Below are positions 1-7,007 of a stretch of 64,000 nt of DNA, one piece after another; within the stretch, counting starts at the first letter, position 1, and every line of letters begins with the position of its first letter. Location: assembly GCF_902364945.1 (NCBI RefSeq), contig NZ_CABJFS010000012.1, positions 1 to 64,000 of the forward strand. The letters run 5' to 3'. The notes below the pieces were generated by a model. The model had not been told where the DNA came from and ran no database searches. It was given only the letters and a program-made list of their open reading frames with translations. A program made the translations under genes and the position numbers. The stretch is from Collinsella aerofaciens (GTDB lineage: Bacteria > Actinomycetota > Coriobacteriia > Coriobacteriales > Coriobacteriaceae).

Positions 1-98
1 ACGGCCGGTCCGGGTCCAGCCCCGTAATCCGACATAGTTTTGAAATGACACTAATTCACTGGCAACCAAACTAGATCGTTCTAGTTCCTTATCGCCGG

Positions 99-1256
99 CT
101 AATTTCCGATGTCCATCCAGTTGCACAAAACATTTGCTCGCAGTCGCGTCTCGGCGCACTTCATTGCCTCGGATTTGGCTTTATATCGAATCCCCAAACG
201 GCTGCAAACGCTTTTGACTATGATGTCTAGCTGCTTTTTGTCGTTAAGCATATCGTGGGTTACCAGGAACACGTCGAAACCCATGCTCTGAAGCGCAGTC
301 ATACGCTCCGCATCGTGGTCAAGTACCGCGCCTGATCCATGGATGACTTCACCTTGGATCTCGATAATTACTGCCTTCATTAGCATTGGGTTTACAATCA
401 CGATGTCCCCGTAGCAGACCTTTTGACCAGCGATGCTTTGGGCAGCCTCGGATAGAGGGGTTAAATCGTTGAGGTACACGTATCTGAATCCTGAACCACC
501 TAGACGTCGAGAACGACTTAGGAGCAGGACCCCCGCAACCTCGAGTGGAGATGCAGCAATGCCGATAACCTGCTGAGCGGCATCATAAAACTGCTTTCCC
601 CACATTTGACTTTTGACCTTGTCGGCGAAACGATGCAGGTCGCTCAGTTCGATGAGCGGCTTTCTCATCCAAAGAGAAGTACCTTTGAGTTTCGTAACCT
701 CTCTTCCATCCTCACGCTTGCTTGTTTGGCCATCACTATCTGGGTCCTTTACGGTTGCGCGGGCATAAACTCGTTTCCAGGGAATCTCGTCTTCGCCTTC
801 TCCAAGTTCGAACAGATCCTGCGTGCTGGAATTGCGATTCTTTTCTACCGCCAGTTTTAACTGCATTTCGGCAGCGGGAGCCGGCTCGAAAACAGAAAAC
901 CAGCCGCAAAGTTCGTACATAGCCAGTACGAGATCTATTTGAGACACAAAGCGTGTCATAGTAAATAACGTGTTTAGCGGATTGGTGACACTAAAGCCAA
1001 AATGAGTGTCGATTGTTGTGCCGGCATCCGATGCCCCATCCCAGCGAATTGTAGAGCGCAATCCCGAGTGGTGATTACAACAACCTGGCGAAGCAACAGC
1101 GATGATCGGGGTCTTGAGGACGTCGGTTACGAAAGGGGCTTGGGATAGAGCTCGCCAACCGTCTTCGGTGTTGGGCAGGCGCGGGTAGAGGTCGCGCACC
1201 TGCGGTGGGCAGCGCCAGTAGCGGAATGCGGTGTTTGCGCAGACGATTTCGTCCAT
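99..1256 (-). CDS. Hypothetical protein with endonuclease-like C-terminal domain
   Basis: A 385-residue protein that I do not recognise by name. The first ~200 residues show no motif I can place. The C-terminal ~110 residues look like the DUF559/Vsr-like branch of the PD-(D/E)XK nuclease fold: Asp284 in YGDIVIVN, Glu299 and Gln301 in IIEIQG, His306, then a DHDAERMTAL helix (313-322) and a GFDVFLVTHDML strand-helix. This D...ExQ arrangement is seen in the sequence; nuclease activity is inferred. The ATG is at 1256. The gene is alone on the minus strand next to tRNA-Val and the TA genes, so a defence-island role is plausible but not shown. Confidence 0.7.
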   Translation of the reverse strand: MDEIVCANTAFRYWRCPPQVRDLYPRLPNTEDGWRALSQAPFVTDVLKTPIIAVASPGCCNHHSGLRSTIRWDGASDAGTTIDTHFGFSVTNPLNTLFTMTRFVSQIDLVLAMYELCGWFSVFEPAPAAEMQLKLAVEKNRNSSTQDLFELGEGEDEIPWKRVYARATVKDPDSDGQTSKREDGREVTKLKGTSLWMRKPLIELSDLHRFADKVKSQMWGKQFYDAAQQVIGIAASPLEVAGVLLLSRSRRLGGSGFRYVYLNDLTPLSEAAQSIAGQKVCYGDIVIVNPMLMKAVIIEIQGEVIHGSGAVLDHDAERMTALQSMGFDVFLVTHDMLNDKKQLDIIVKSVCSRLGIRYKAKSEAMKCAETRLRANVLCNWMDIGN

Positions 1257-1569
1257 TTGCGCCTCCCCTGGTTTCGGCCGCGGGCCGTGCGGATTGCGGA
1301 CATCGCCGATTATCTACTGGGGCATCATGCGGGTAAGTACCGGAAGCTGACCAAACGCTGGCCAATAGCTTGACGAGTTCTGCCAAAAATCCCTCGTGTG
1401 ATAGAAATCCGCTGGAAGGAGCTCTGGGCGTGTGGTCCCTGTCTCCACATTTGCGCTCGTATCATATGGGTAATTCAATGAAAATACGCATGCGTTATAT
1501 ACAAAACGTGCAATGACGTCAGCAAAAAGGGTGCGATATAAAATGACGCCTTAGATGACTACGATTTGA
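1257..1569. other. Intergenic region without a recognisable gene
   Basis: About 310 bases between the hypothetical gene and the tRNA-Val terminator. I see no credible coding frame; short frames here are broken by stops. It would hold the promoter of the 99-1256 gene, but I cannot pick one with confidence. The A+T content rises toward 1480-1569. Confidence 0.4.
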
Positions 1570-1604
1570 TTTTGGTGTCAGTTTTGGTGTCAAGCTTGAT
1601 GTCA
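1570..1604. repeat. Triplicated 12-bp direct repeat
   Basis: Three adjacent imperfect copies of GTTTTGGTGTCA lie at 1570-1580 (11 nt), 1581-1592 and 1593-1604 (the last as AGCTTGATGTCA). On the plus strand they read Gly-Val-x-x-Gly-Val-Lys-Leu-Asp-Val-Lys, which resembles the tail of tRNA-associated phage integrases and continues in frame through the terminator into the tRNA. That is an inference from memory of such tails. A stop codon at 1556-1558 shows that no intact integrase is present. Confidence 0.55.
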
Positions 1605-1640
1605 AAAAGAAAAAGGCCAGAGGCTTAACTCCTCTGACCT
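1605..1640 (-). terminator. Intrinsic terminator of tRNA-Val
   Basis: The 9-bp arms GGCCAGAGG (1615-1623) and CCTCTGACC (1631-1639) form a hairpin with one G-U-type mismatch and a 7-nt loop. On the minus strand the hairpin is followed by a T-rich tract (A-rich on plus, 1605-1614), directly downstream of the tRNA. Confidence 0.8.
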
Positions 1641-1650
1641 GCGCTTTAGA

Positions 1651-1725
1651 TGGTGGGCGATACAAGATTCGAACTTGTGACCCCATCCGTGTGAAGGATA
1701 TGCTCTACCCCTGAGCCAATCGCCC
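1651..1725 (-). tRNA. tRNA-Val (CAC)
   Basis: The minus strand folds into a full cloverleaf. It has acceptor GGGCGAT pairing with ATCGCCC, a D arm GCTC...GAGC, an anticodon stem TATCC/GGATG with loop TTCACAC giving anticodon CAC, and a T arm ACAAG-TTCGAAT-CTTGT. The discriminator A and CCA are encoded (1651-1654). It reads valine GTG codons. Confidence 0.93.
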
Positions 1726-1745
1726 GTCGCCTTTCGGCAAAAGAG

Positions 1746-1775
1746 ATACTATCATAGCCTCGCGTTGTTTACCAA
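1746..1775 (-). promoter_or_regulatory. Likely sigma-70-type promoter of tRNA-Val
   Basis: On the minus strand a -35 box TTGGTA (1770-1775) is separated by 18 nt from a -10 box TAGTAT (1746-1751). Transcription would start near 1739, about 14 nt before the tRNA. Confidence 0.5.
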
Positions 1776-1965
1776 GAACTTTTTGCCCTCGAATTCAAAT
1801 TCTTGGGCACATGCCGTTCCATCACAAACAAGGCGTCCAGCAAACCAGCAGCTAAACCACCATTTACCGCTTGATCCACGAGGTCTCGGGGCGGCAGCAC
1901 AGGGCGCTGGGGATCTCCATGTGGTGTCCAATCAATTCAATAACCGGCGTGCAGATGCTTTGATT

Positions 1966-2481
1966 CTATACGTGCGACGGGTCGCCTATGCCCGCAATGC
2001 AACCGCGGCGCAGCTCCTCGGCGAGCCCGCTGGTCGTACGGTTTCCGGATACGAGGTCCTGGATCCAGGCATAGTACTGGTTGTCTTTGGGCTCGGGGTT
2101 GTCGGACAGCACGACCGGAGTGCCGGCGAACCTTAAGACGGACAATGCGTAGATAAGGCTGGTACGTTTGTTACCGTCCTCGAAGATGTGGTCCCTGACC
2201 ATGTGCTCTGCCACGTAGGTGACCTGGTCAAAGATGTCTGCGAAGCGATCGGCCGGCGATTGACCGAATATTGTACAGAATGCACCCGCAAGTACGGACT
2301 CGACGCGTCCAAGCTCAAGCGCGGCCCGGTCGCCTGTGGCGTCGGTTGTATAGCAGCGCCCGACCGTCATCAGCGTGCTGTGTAGGCGCATCGCGGCCGC
2401 GGCCATAGCTTCGAGCGAACCGGTATCATCGAGCACGAGCGGCACGAACGGATGAGCGCTCCGCTGCATAGCCGCCATCAT
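1966..2481 (-). CDS. doc: Doc-type Fic-family toxin
   Basis: A 171-residue Fic/Doc protein. The catalytic Fic motif is HIFEDGNKR at residues 98-106, which matches the Doc consensus HxFxDxNKR rather than the HPFxxGNGR of AMP-transferring Fic enzymes. Doc proteins are known to phosphorylate EF-Tu and stop translation, and that activity is inferred here. The start is the ATG at 2481, which overlaps the stop of the small upstream gene as ATGA. A longer in-frame reading would run through that gene and is rejected. The gene is translationally coupled to a probable antitoxin and sits last in a four-gene TA operon. Confidence 0.88.
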   Translation of the reverse strand: MMAAMQRSAHPFVPLVLDDTGSLEAMAAAAMRLHSTLMTVGRCYTTDATGDRAALELGRVESVLAGAFCTIFGQSPADRFADIFDQVTYVAEHMVRDHIFEDGNKRTSLIYALSVLRFAGTPVVLSDNPEPKDNQYYAWIQDLVSGNRTTSGLAEELRRGCIAGIGDPSHV

Positions 2482-2663
2482 GAGTTCTCCAAGAGCTTGA
2501 GCGCGTTGGGCATGCCCGCTATGGTCTGCCGAATAGCTTCGTCGATTGACGTGACGCCGTCGAGCAAATTCGGAGATGCTGAATTTACCTCGAGCGCAGA
2601 TGAATGATCTTCTTGAGCAACGCAATCAGCTCCGTCATCTTGTTGAACGTAGTTCCAAGGCAT
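2478..2663 (-). CDS. Small antitoxin partner of Doc (Phd-like position)
   Basis: A 61-residue acidic protein with a strong ribosome site (GAGGAGG, 6 nt before the ATG at 2663). Its stop overlaps the doc start by ATGA. I see no clear Phd/YefM DNA-binding motif. The antitoxin role comes from its position, its size and a C-terminal stretch (IDEAIRQTIAGMPNALKLL) that could wrap around the toxin. It begins 11 bases after the stop of the XRE gene, so it probably shares that transcript. Confidence 0.7.
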   Translation of the reverse strand: MPWNYVQQDDGADCVAQEDHSSALEVNSASPNLLDGVTSIDEAIRQTIAGMPNALKLLENS

Positions 2664-2674
2664 GTCTACCTCCT

Positions 2675-3364
2675 CTATAGCCTTTCGGACGGAATAGCCC
2701 GCGAGTCGTACTCCAGGGCGATCGGTTGCCAGACGAGGTCTTCGATGGCGCAGCTTAGGGTGTTTGCGAGCGCCAATGCCGAAGAGACCGAGGCGCGGCG
2801 TAAATCCAGCTGATTCTGTTCGTAGAGCTGTATAGCGCGAAGTTTAACCCCCGATTGGGCGGCCAGCTGTTTTTGCGTTAGGCCGGCCGCCTTTCGTGCC
2901 GCCTTGAGGCCCTTTTTGTCTGCCTGGGCTTTGTTCCATTTATCGATGACAATCTGGGCGAATTTGTCTTCGGAAGCTTCGAGAAGCGGATGGTACGAAC
3001 CGATTATCCAATCGAGTGGGGCGACTTCAAGTAGTTCGCTAAAGCCCAGGCTGCTTACCCATTGCGTATAGGCCAAAACCCAGCCCGCCCAATACTGAGG
3101 CGAACGGTCGAACGGATAGGTCTCCCTGCATTCGGCAGGCTTTAGCCCCGCCCGAGCGATAATTTCGCGCGCGAGCTCGTCGCCCGTCATGCCGCAGACG
3201 ACACGAGGCATACCGCGCTCAAACTGTTTCATCTCAATAGTGTTCGACAGGATCGCCGTCAGCTCGGCTGGATTCAAACCTTGGTCGCAGAGGGCGAAAT
3301 CGACTGCCTCGCCCAGCGTTCTCATGGCATCCTCGAGATACATCTCACTGTAGGCGTGGGTCAT
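2675..3364 (-). CDS. XRE-family antitoxin with N-terminal partner domain
   Basis: A 229-residue protein. Residues ~152-212 form a Cro/CI (XRE) helix-turn-helix (LKAARKAAGLTQKQLAAQSG, then a recognition helix and LYEQ). The N-terminal ~140 residues contain SPQYWAGWVLAYTQW, a segment common to XRE antitoxins paired with DUF3990 toxins in Clostridia and Actinobacteria. That association is recalled and not searched. It starts 20 bases inside the end of the DUF3990 gene, so the two are coupled. It probably neutralises that toxin and represses the operon through the palindrome at 4026-4078. Confidence 0.8.
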   Translation of the reverse strand: MTHAYSEMYLEDAMRTLGEAVDFALCDQGLNPAELTAILSNTIEMKQFERGMPRVVCGMTGDELAREIIARAGLKPAECRETYPFDRSPQYWAGWVLAYTQWVSSLGFSELLEVAPLDWIIGSYHPLLEASEDKFAQIVIDKWNKAQADKKGLKAARKAAGLTQKQLAAQSGVKLRAIQLYEQNQLDLRRASVSSALALANTLSCAIEDLVWQPIALEYDSRAIPSERL

Positions 3365-4013
3365 TTTCTGTCATCCCCTCTCGAACGATATCGACGATAC
3401 GAATTCCCTCAAACGGGTTTTCGGTAAGCAATTCCCGATACTGCGCCCTTGCCAACTCATCTCGGTCCTTGGCCAATGGGCCATATAGAGCTTGTGGCGC
3501 ACGTTCAAATCCAGCAAAACGAATGCTCTTAAACGCGCGCTCGCTTTTGAGCACAATCTGTTCTCCAGGGTTACCGAGCCTCATAGCTCGACCGAGCTGG
3601 TCAATGGTGATCGTATTGTTTACAAACGCCCTGGCATAGCTGAAGTACGAGTCATCCGCACGCCATCCTCTAATCACATCGTAAGCGTTAGCATCTGGCA
3701 AAAAATGATCGCGAAGGTATTCGCATGCCCCCACAGCGACGGCGGTGTCCTTTCGGAATGAACGATGCTCTACAAGCAACGCTATCCAATGCAGAACTGA
3801 ATATTGCGGCGATAGCAGGTCGAGTACCTTGAGATCGGCCATGTCGAGTTCATATCGATTTGCAAAGCCGTCTGCGTCCCTAGAGCATGCCCATTCCCTT
3901 GCAAGGTTGAGGCTCTCTGTGCAATAGAATCCCTGTCCATAGTCGTTATGGACTTTCCCCAGGCCAATCTGGGGAGTCTCAATGATCTTCTGAGAACCAT
4001 GCCACAGTTCCAC
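3345..4013 (-). CDS. DUF3990 family ADP-ribosyltransferase-like toxin
   Basis: A 222-residue protein. The N-terminus LWHGSQKIIETP...YGQGFYCTESLNLAREWA is the hallmark of DUF3990, a member of the ADP-ribosyltransferase clan. The WHGS element and the GFYCT strand correspond to the NAD-binding core. It starts at GTG 4013 with AGGAG 7 nt upstream. It is the first gene of the minus-strand TA operon, and toxin-before-antitoxin order is unusual for type II systems but known for some. The ADP-ribosylation target is unknown, and the catalytic assignment is inference from the family. Confidence 0.8.
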   Translation of the reverse strand: MELWHGSQKIIETPQIGLGKVHNDYGQGFYCTESLNLAREWACSRDADGFANRYELDMADLKVLDLLSPQYSVLHWIALLVEHRSFRKDTAVAVGACEYLRDHFLPDANAYDVIRGWRADDSYFSYARAFVNNTITIDQLGRAMRLGNPGEQIVLKSERAFKSIRFAGFERAPQALYGPLAKDRDELARAQYRELLTENPFEGIRIVDIVREGMTENDPRLQ

Positions 4014-4025
4014 GCGAGTCTCCTA

Positions 4026-4078
4026 ACAGGTATCGCCCTAGCGATAGTATAGCACACTATCGCTAGGGCGATACCTGT
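4026..4078 (-). promoter_or_regulatory. 53-bp palindromic operator containing the TA promoter
   Basis: Perfect 23-bp arms (4026-4048 and 4056-4078) flank a 7-nt centre. Each arm itself holds a shorter TATCGC...GCGATA dyad. Across the centre, the minus strand carries an extended -10 element, TGCTATACT (plus 4046-4054). A repressor bound here would cover the promoter of the DUF3990-XRE-antitoxin-doc operon, which starts 13 bases downstream. Autoregulation by the XRE protein is inferred. Confidence 0.8.
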
Positions 4079-4145
4079 ATTCAGAGAGCAAAAGGGTGTA
4101 TGGAACCGAGTTTGAGTTCAATACCGGCTTCTAAGACTCTCCGAG

Positions 4146-4415
4146 TCCGGAAGTATGCGGCAAAATTCAGACTTGTTGACCACGCTGGAGCACATCAACG
4201 CTTCTACCTGCGGCTTCTTTGCGCCAAAAGGGCGGTGTGGTCGGGGGTTCCGGAATTTGCCGCATACTTCCGTTTTGAGTATTCGGAAATGCGGGGAAAA
4301 ACCGAGATCTGTCGACCAGACCCTGGTTTTATGCTTCCGTGACCTGCGGTTTTGTACGTAAAAATTTGGTTGCGCTCGGCGGGTTCCGATCCCCCCCACA
4401 CACACTTCCGGAAAT
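4146..4415. repeat. ~270-bp dispersed repeat, copy 1
   Basis: This stretch matches 7392-7656 over its whole length in the same orientation. Shared blocks include AGTATGCGGCAAA, CAGACTTGTTGAC, GTGGTCGGGGGTTCCGGAAT, CCGAGATCTG and GCTCGGCGG. It starts TCCGGAAGTATG and ends CACACTTCCGGA, a near-perfect terminal inverted repeat. An internal inverted copy of the first ~21 bases lies at about 4252-4272. Short frames inside have similar translations in both copies but no start signal, so I read it as a non-coding element, perhaps MITE-like. The remaining bases, 4416-4590, hold nothing I recognise. Confidence 0.8.
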
Positions 4416-4590
4416 GAGTCACAACAACAACGGCGTGCGATTGCGATGAATGCTTTCCTAGTGTGAACAGCACCAAGGCCATGGCAATTCAGTGGTTGTC
4501 GGCGGTCTTGGCGAGTGTGGAGAACACGCCACTTGCACTCGCTTTGGGTTTTGCCGGGTTTGAAACGGTAGCATACACAGGGCGTCTTTA

Positions 4591-4654
4591 TATGTAACTT
4601 AATAGTTTGCCTTGTAACATCATTAATGTTACATTTCAAAATAGCATGTTACAC
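4591..4654 (+). promoter_or_regulatory. Candidate operator of the AbiE operon
   Basis: A dyad TGTAACAT-N5-ATGTTACA (4613-4620 and 4626-4633) is flanked by single half-sites TGTAAC (4593-4598) and ATGTTACA (4646-4653). The sites lie 14-75 bases before the start codon at 4668. AbiEi proteins are known to repress their own promoters by binding inverted repeats, so these are likely its binding sites. Confidence 0.6.
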
Positions 4655-4667
4655 AAGGAGGCGAGGC

Positions 4668-5657
4668 ATGCGGGAATTCGTTGAGAAGATGCTGCATTCG
4701 AAAGTTGAGCGTGAGCCCGTTGACGTCTCGGGGCTTCCCCTGTATCTGAGGGGGTTGTACTCCCTTGAGCGGTGGACCGCCTTCGGTGTGCCGTTCGTGA
4801 TGGCTTTCCCCATCGAGAACGCGACGGTGAAGACCATGGCGAAACACCGCAACACGCTGGAGACAGCTCTGGGGATTCCCGTGGCTTTCGCTCTCGAGAG
4901 CGCCACGGGCTATAGGGTCGAGCGAATGCTTGAGGCCGGCCTCGCCTTTGTAGCTACAGACAAGCAGGTGTACCTACCGTTCCTGGGAGTCGCTCTGAAT
5001 GGCGGCAAGAGCCATGCGGGCGGCCGTAAGCAGGTGAGCATCGAGACGCTCTCGCCCCAGGCGCAGCGTCTCGCCATCATGGCGCTCTACGGTGGACTCG
5101 ACGGAGCCAACGTAACTCAGGCGGCGAACGTTCTCGCCGTAGCAAAGATGACCGTCTCGCGCGCGTTCGATGAACTCGCTGCTGTCGACCCCTCGATCAT
5201 CGTGTCCGAAGGGCGCCGACGGGTCCTACGCCCTGACCGGAATAAGATGGCGCTGTGGCGGCGGCTTGAGCCATACATGGCAAGTCCGGTCGCAAGGGAG
5301 CATCGCCTGACCCGCTTACCCGATGTGGGCCTTCCACCAGGAGGAGTTTCGGCGCTGAGTGAGATCTCGATGCTGCAGGACGACCCCTGGCCGACTTTCA
5401 CCGCGACCAAAGCGCAAGAGCGCGTCCTAGGGCTGGCGACCGGTGCACGTAACGCTGGATTCGACGAACCAGAGGAGCCCGCGTGCGTAGTGCAGGTGCT
5501 ACGCTACGAGCCCGAGCCAGCGCCCGGGTGTATTGTCGACCCGCTTTCCGCCATCCTATCCCTTCCCGACGATATGAGGGACGACCCGCGCGTCGCGGGC
5601 GAGATCGAGTACGTCCTGAATCGAGTGCTTGGGGTTGATTATGAAGGGAATCGATAA
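4668..5657 (+). CDS. AbiEi-like antitoxin/transcriptional regulator
   Basis: A 329-residue protein starting at ATG 4668 behind a strong AAGGAGG. An upstream ATG at 4626 lies inside the operator palindrome and is rejected. The middle part (SPQAQRLAIMALYGG...NVTQAANVLAVAKMTVSRAFDELAA) is a winged helix-turn-helix of MarR/IclR type. It overlaps a nucleotidyltransferase gene by 17 bases, the arrangement of type IV AbiE systems, where AbiEi represses the operon and blocks AbiEii. The fold is longer than classical AbiEi, so the family name is by analogy. Confidence 0.72.
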   Translation: MREFVEKMLHSKVEREPVDVSGLPLYLRGLYSLERWTAFGVPFVMAFPIENATVKTMAKHRNTLETALGIPVAFALESATGYRVERMLEAGLAFVATDKQVYLPFLGVALNGGKSHAGGRKQVSIETLSPQAQRLAIMALYGGLDGANVTQAANVLAVAKMTVSRAFDELAAVDPSIIVSEGRRRVLRPDRNKMALWRRLEPYMASPVAREHRLTRLPDVGLPPGGVSALSEISMLQDDPWPTFTATKAQERVLGLATGARNAGFDEPEEPACVVQVLRYEPEPAPGCIVDPLSAILSLPDDMRDDPRVAGEIEYVLNRVLGVDYEGNR

Positions 5658-6390
5658 ATTCAGGGAACGCTTCGCGGGCCGCGAGGGCGAATATGTCCTA
5701 ATCGGTGGCGGAGCCTGCGACCTGCTGTTCGGCGAGGTCGGGCAAGATTTCAGGGCAACGAAAGATCTCGATCTAGTCCTACTGGTGGAGGCGCTGACGC
5801 CTGAGTTCGGCCGCGTGTTCTGGGACTTTGTTCGGGAAGGCGGGTACGAGAACAAACAAAAGAGTAGCGGGAAGCCGCGGTTCTACCGGTTCTCTAAGCC
5901 GAAGGACCCGGCCTTCCCCGCCATGCTGGAGTTATTTGCACGCACCGACATCAACCTGCGCCACGGGGATTCCGGCCTTTTGCCGATACACATCGGGGAG
6001 GAGGTTTCTAGTCTTTCTGCGATTCTGCTGGACGAGGAGTACTACAAATTGCTCGTGGAGAACAGAGTATCGGCGGGCGGCGTCGCTGCCTTGTCGGTCG
6101 AGGGACTAATCCCCTTCAAAGCAAAGGCGTGGCTCGACCTGTCTGCCAAGCGTGCAGATGGAAAGGCAGTCGATGAGAAGAGCGTAAAGAAGCACCGTAA
6201 CGACGTCTGCCGCCTCGCCACCTTGCTCGCGGGCAACGAGCGTCCCGCCATGAGCGAGGGTGTTCTTGCTGACATGAGGCGCTTCATGGAGGCCTACGAA
6301 TCGGACCCCGTCGATCCCAAAACAATCAGGATCAAGGGTGTTGGGGCGCAACAGGTCGTTGAGGTGCTGAAGGACGTTTACTTGCGATAA
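5641..6390 (+). CDS. AbiEii-like nucleotidyltransferase toxin
   Basis: A 249-residue protein from ATG 5641 (GGGG 8 nt upstream). A TTG four codons earlier is possible. The N-terminal YVLIGGGACDLLF...ATKDLDLVL matches the GG(x)A...DxD core of the AbiEii/nucleotidyltransferase superfamily. The usual GS motif is replaced by GG, as in AbiEii relatives. AbiEii enzymes are toxins thought to use GTP or to modify tRNA ends. The coupled overlap with the regulator gene supports a toxin-antitoxin pair. The pair stands between two copies of a ~270-bp repeat. Confidence 0.78.
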   Translation: MKGIDKFRERFAGREGEYVLIGGGACDLLFGEVGQDFRATKDLDLVLLVEALTPEFGRVFWDFVREGGYENKQKSSGKPRFYRFSKPKDPAFPAMLELFARTDINLRHGDSGLLPIHIGEEVSSLSAILLDEEYYKLLVENRVSAGGVAALSVEGLIPFKAKAWLDLSAKRADGKAVDEKSVKKHRNDVCRLATLLAGNERPAMSEGVLADMRRFMEAYESDPVDPKTIRIKGVGAQQVVEVLKDVYLR

Positions 6391-6404
6391 CACGTATACA
6401 TGAC

Positions 6405-6433
6405 GCGCCTTCAACCAGAACGATTGAAGGCGC
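6405..6433 (+). terminator. Hairpin after the AbiE pair
   Basis: Perfect 10-bp arms GCGCCTTCAA (6405-6414) and TTGAAGGCGC (6424-6433) lie 15 bases after the stop. The following tract is CTTCTCC and so poor in T, which makes this a weak or factor-assisted terminator. Confidence 0.55.
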
Positions 6434-6450
6434 CTTCTCCGCGAGCATTG

Positions 6451-6534
6451 TTTTGATTGCGCTGGTCGTGCTCTTCGACCAAGATCTTCTCGGTAGGCTT
6501 TCTTTTGATTCCGCTGGTCGCGCCTTACGACCAA
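6451..6534. repeat. Two 32-bp hairpin repeats
   Basis: Two 32-base copies (6451-6482 and 6503-6534) begin TTTTGATT and contain CGCTGGTCG...CGACCAA. Each can fold as TGGTCG/CGACCA with a 7-base loop. The loop bases differ while the stems are kept, which suggests that the structure matters. The rest of 6391-6679 holds no gene that I can support. Confidence 0.6.
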
Positions 6535-6679
6535 ATTCTGGGACAAGCATATAAATAAATGGAAAAAAATAAATGGAAAACGATGCAAGACGAGTCAAGA
6601 AGCCCCGCAATCGCGCTCGTTAACCCAAGGTGGCGAGCTGTTCTATCTAACCCAAATATTCGCAAGCTCCTCATCCTGC

Positions 6680-6979
6680 TTACTCCGCTTCATAGACACG
6701 CATCTCATCTTGCTCGATGCTTTTCCGGAAGGCCGCGCGCATGTGCTCTGGTGGGTTGGTGACGATATCAACCTTTCGCCCAAGTTCCTTCTCGAGCTCA
6801 TGAGAGAGTTCGAGAAGCGCGCCGAACGTCATGGTGTTGCCGCAGACTAGGCGCAAGTCAATATCGCTATCGGGCGTTTGTTCGCCTCGCGCAAACGAGC
6901 CAAACAGATATGCCTCGCGGACGTCGTAGCGAGCCAGCACGCGGGAGACCGCAGTGGATATGTCGGTAGGCGAGATCAT
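6680..6979 (-). CDS. MNT-type minimal nucleotidyltransferase (MntA-like antitoxin)
   Basis: A 99-residue protein with the Pol-beta nucleotidyltransferase signature AYLFGSFARGEQTPDSDIDL (GSFxRG then DxD), followed by LEKELGRKVDIVT. MntA antitoxins AMPylate and silence HEPN toxins encoded next door. No HEPN gene is adjacent here, so this is an orphan or has an unrelated partner. It starts at ATG 6979, with a poor ribosome site, 28 bases after the neighbouring gene. Confidence 0.85.
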   Translation of the reverse strand: MISPTDISTAVSRVLARYDVREAYLFGSFARGEQTPDSDIDLRLVCGNTMTFGALLELSHELEKELGRKVDIVTNPPEHMRAAFRKSIEQDEMRVYEAE

Positions 6980-7007
6980 GGGTTATTTGCCGTTCAACAG
7001 TAGAACG

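Noticed and set aside
1765..2136. 123-codon plus-strand frame opposite doc
   Set aside because: Overlaps doc, which has the Fic motif; no start signal.
4100..4639. Short open frames inside the ~270-bp repeat (also at 7349-7804)
   Set aside because: Their similarity follows from the repeated DNA. They lack ribosome sites and run in several frames on both strands.
6451..6534. CRISPR array
   Set aside because: Only two copies, the repeats are hairpins with variable loops and there is no cas gene. No CRISPR array was seen anywhere in the window.
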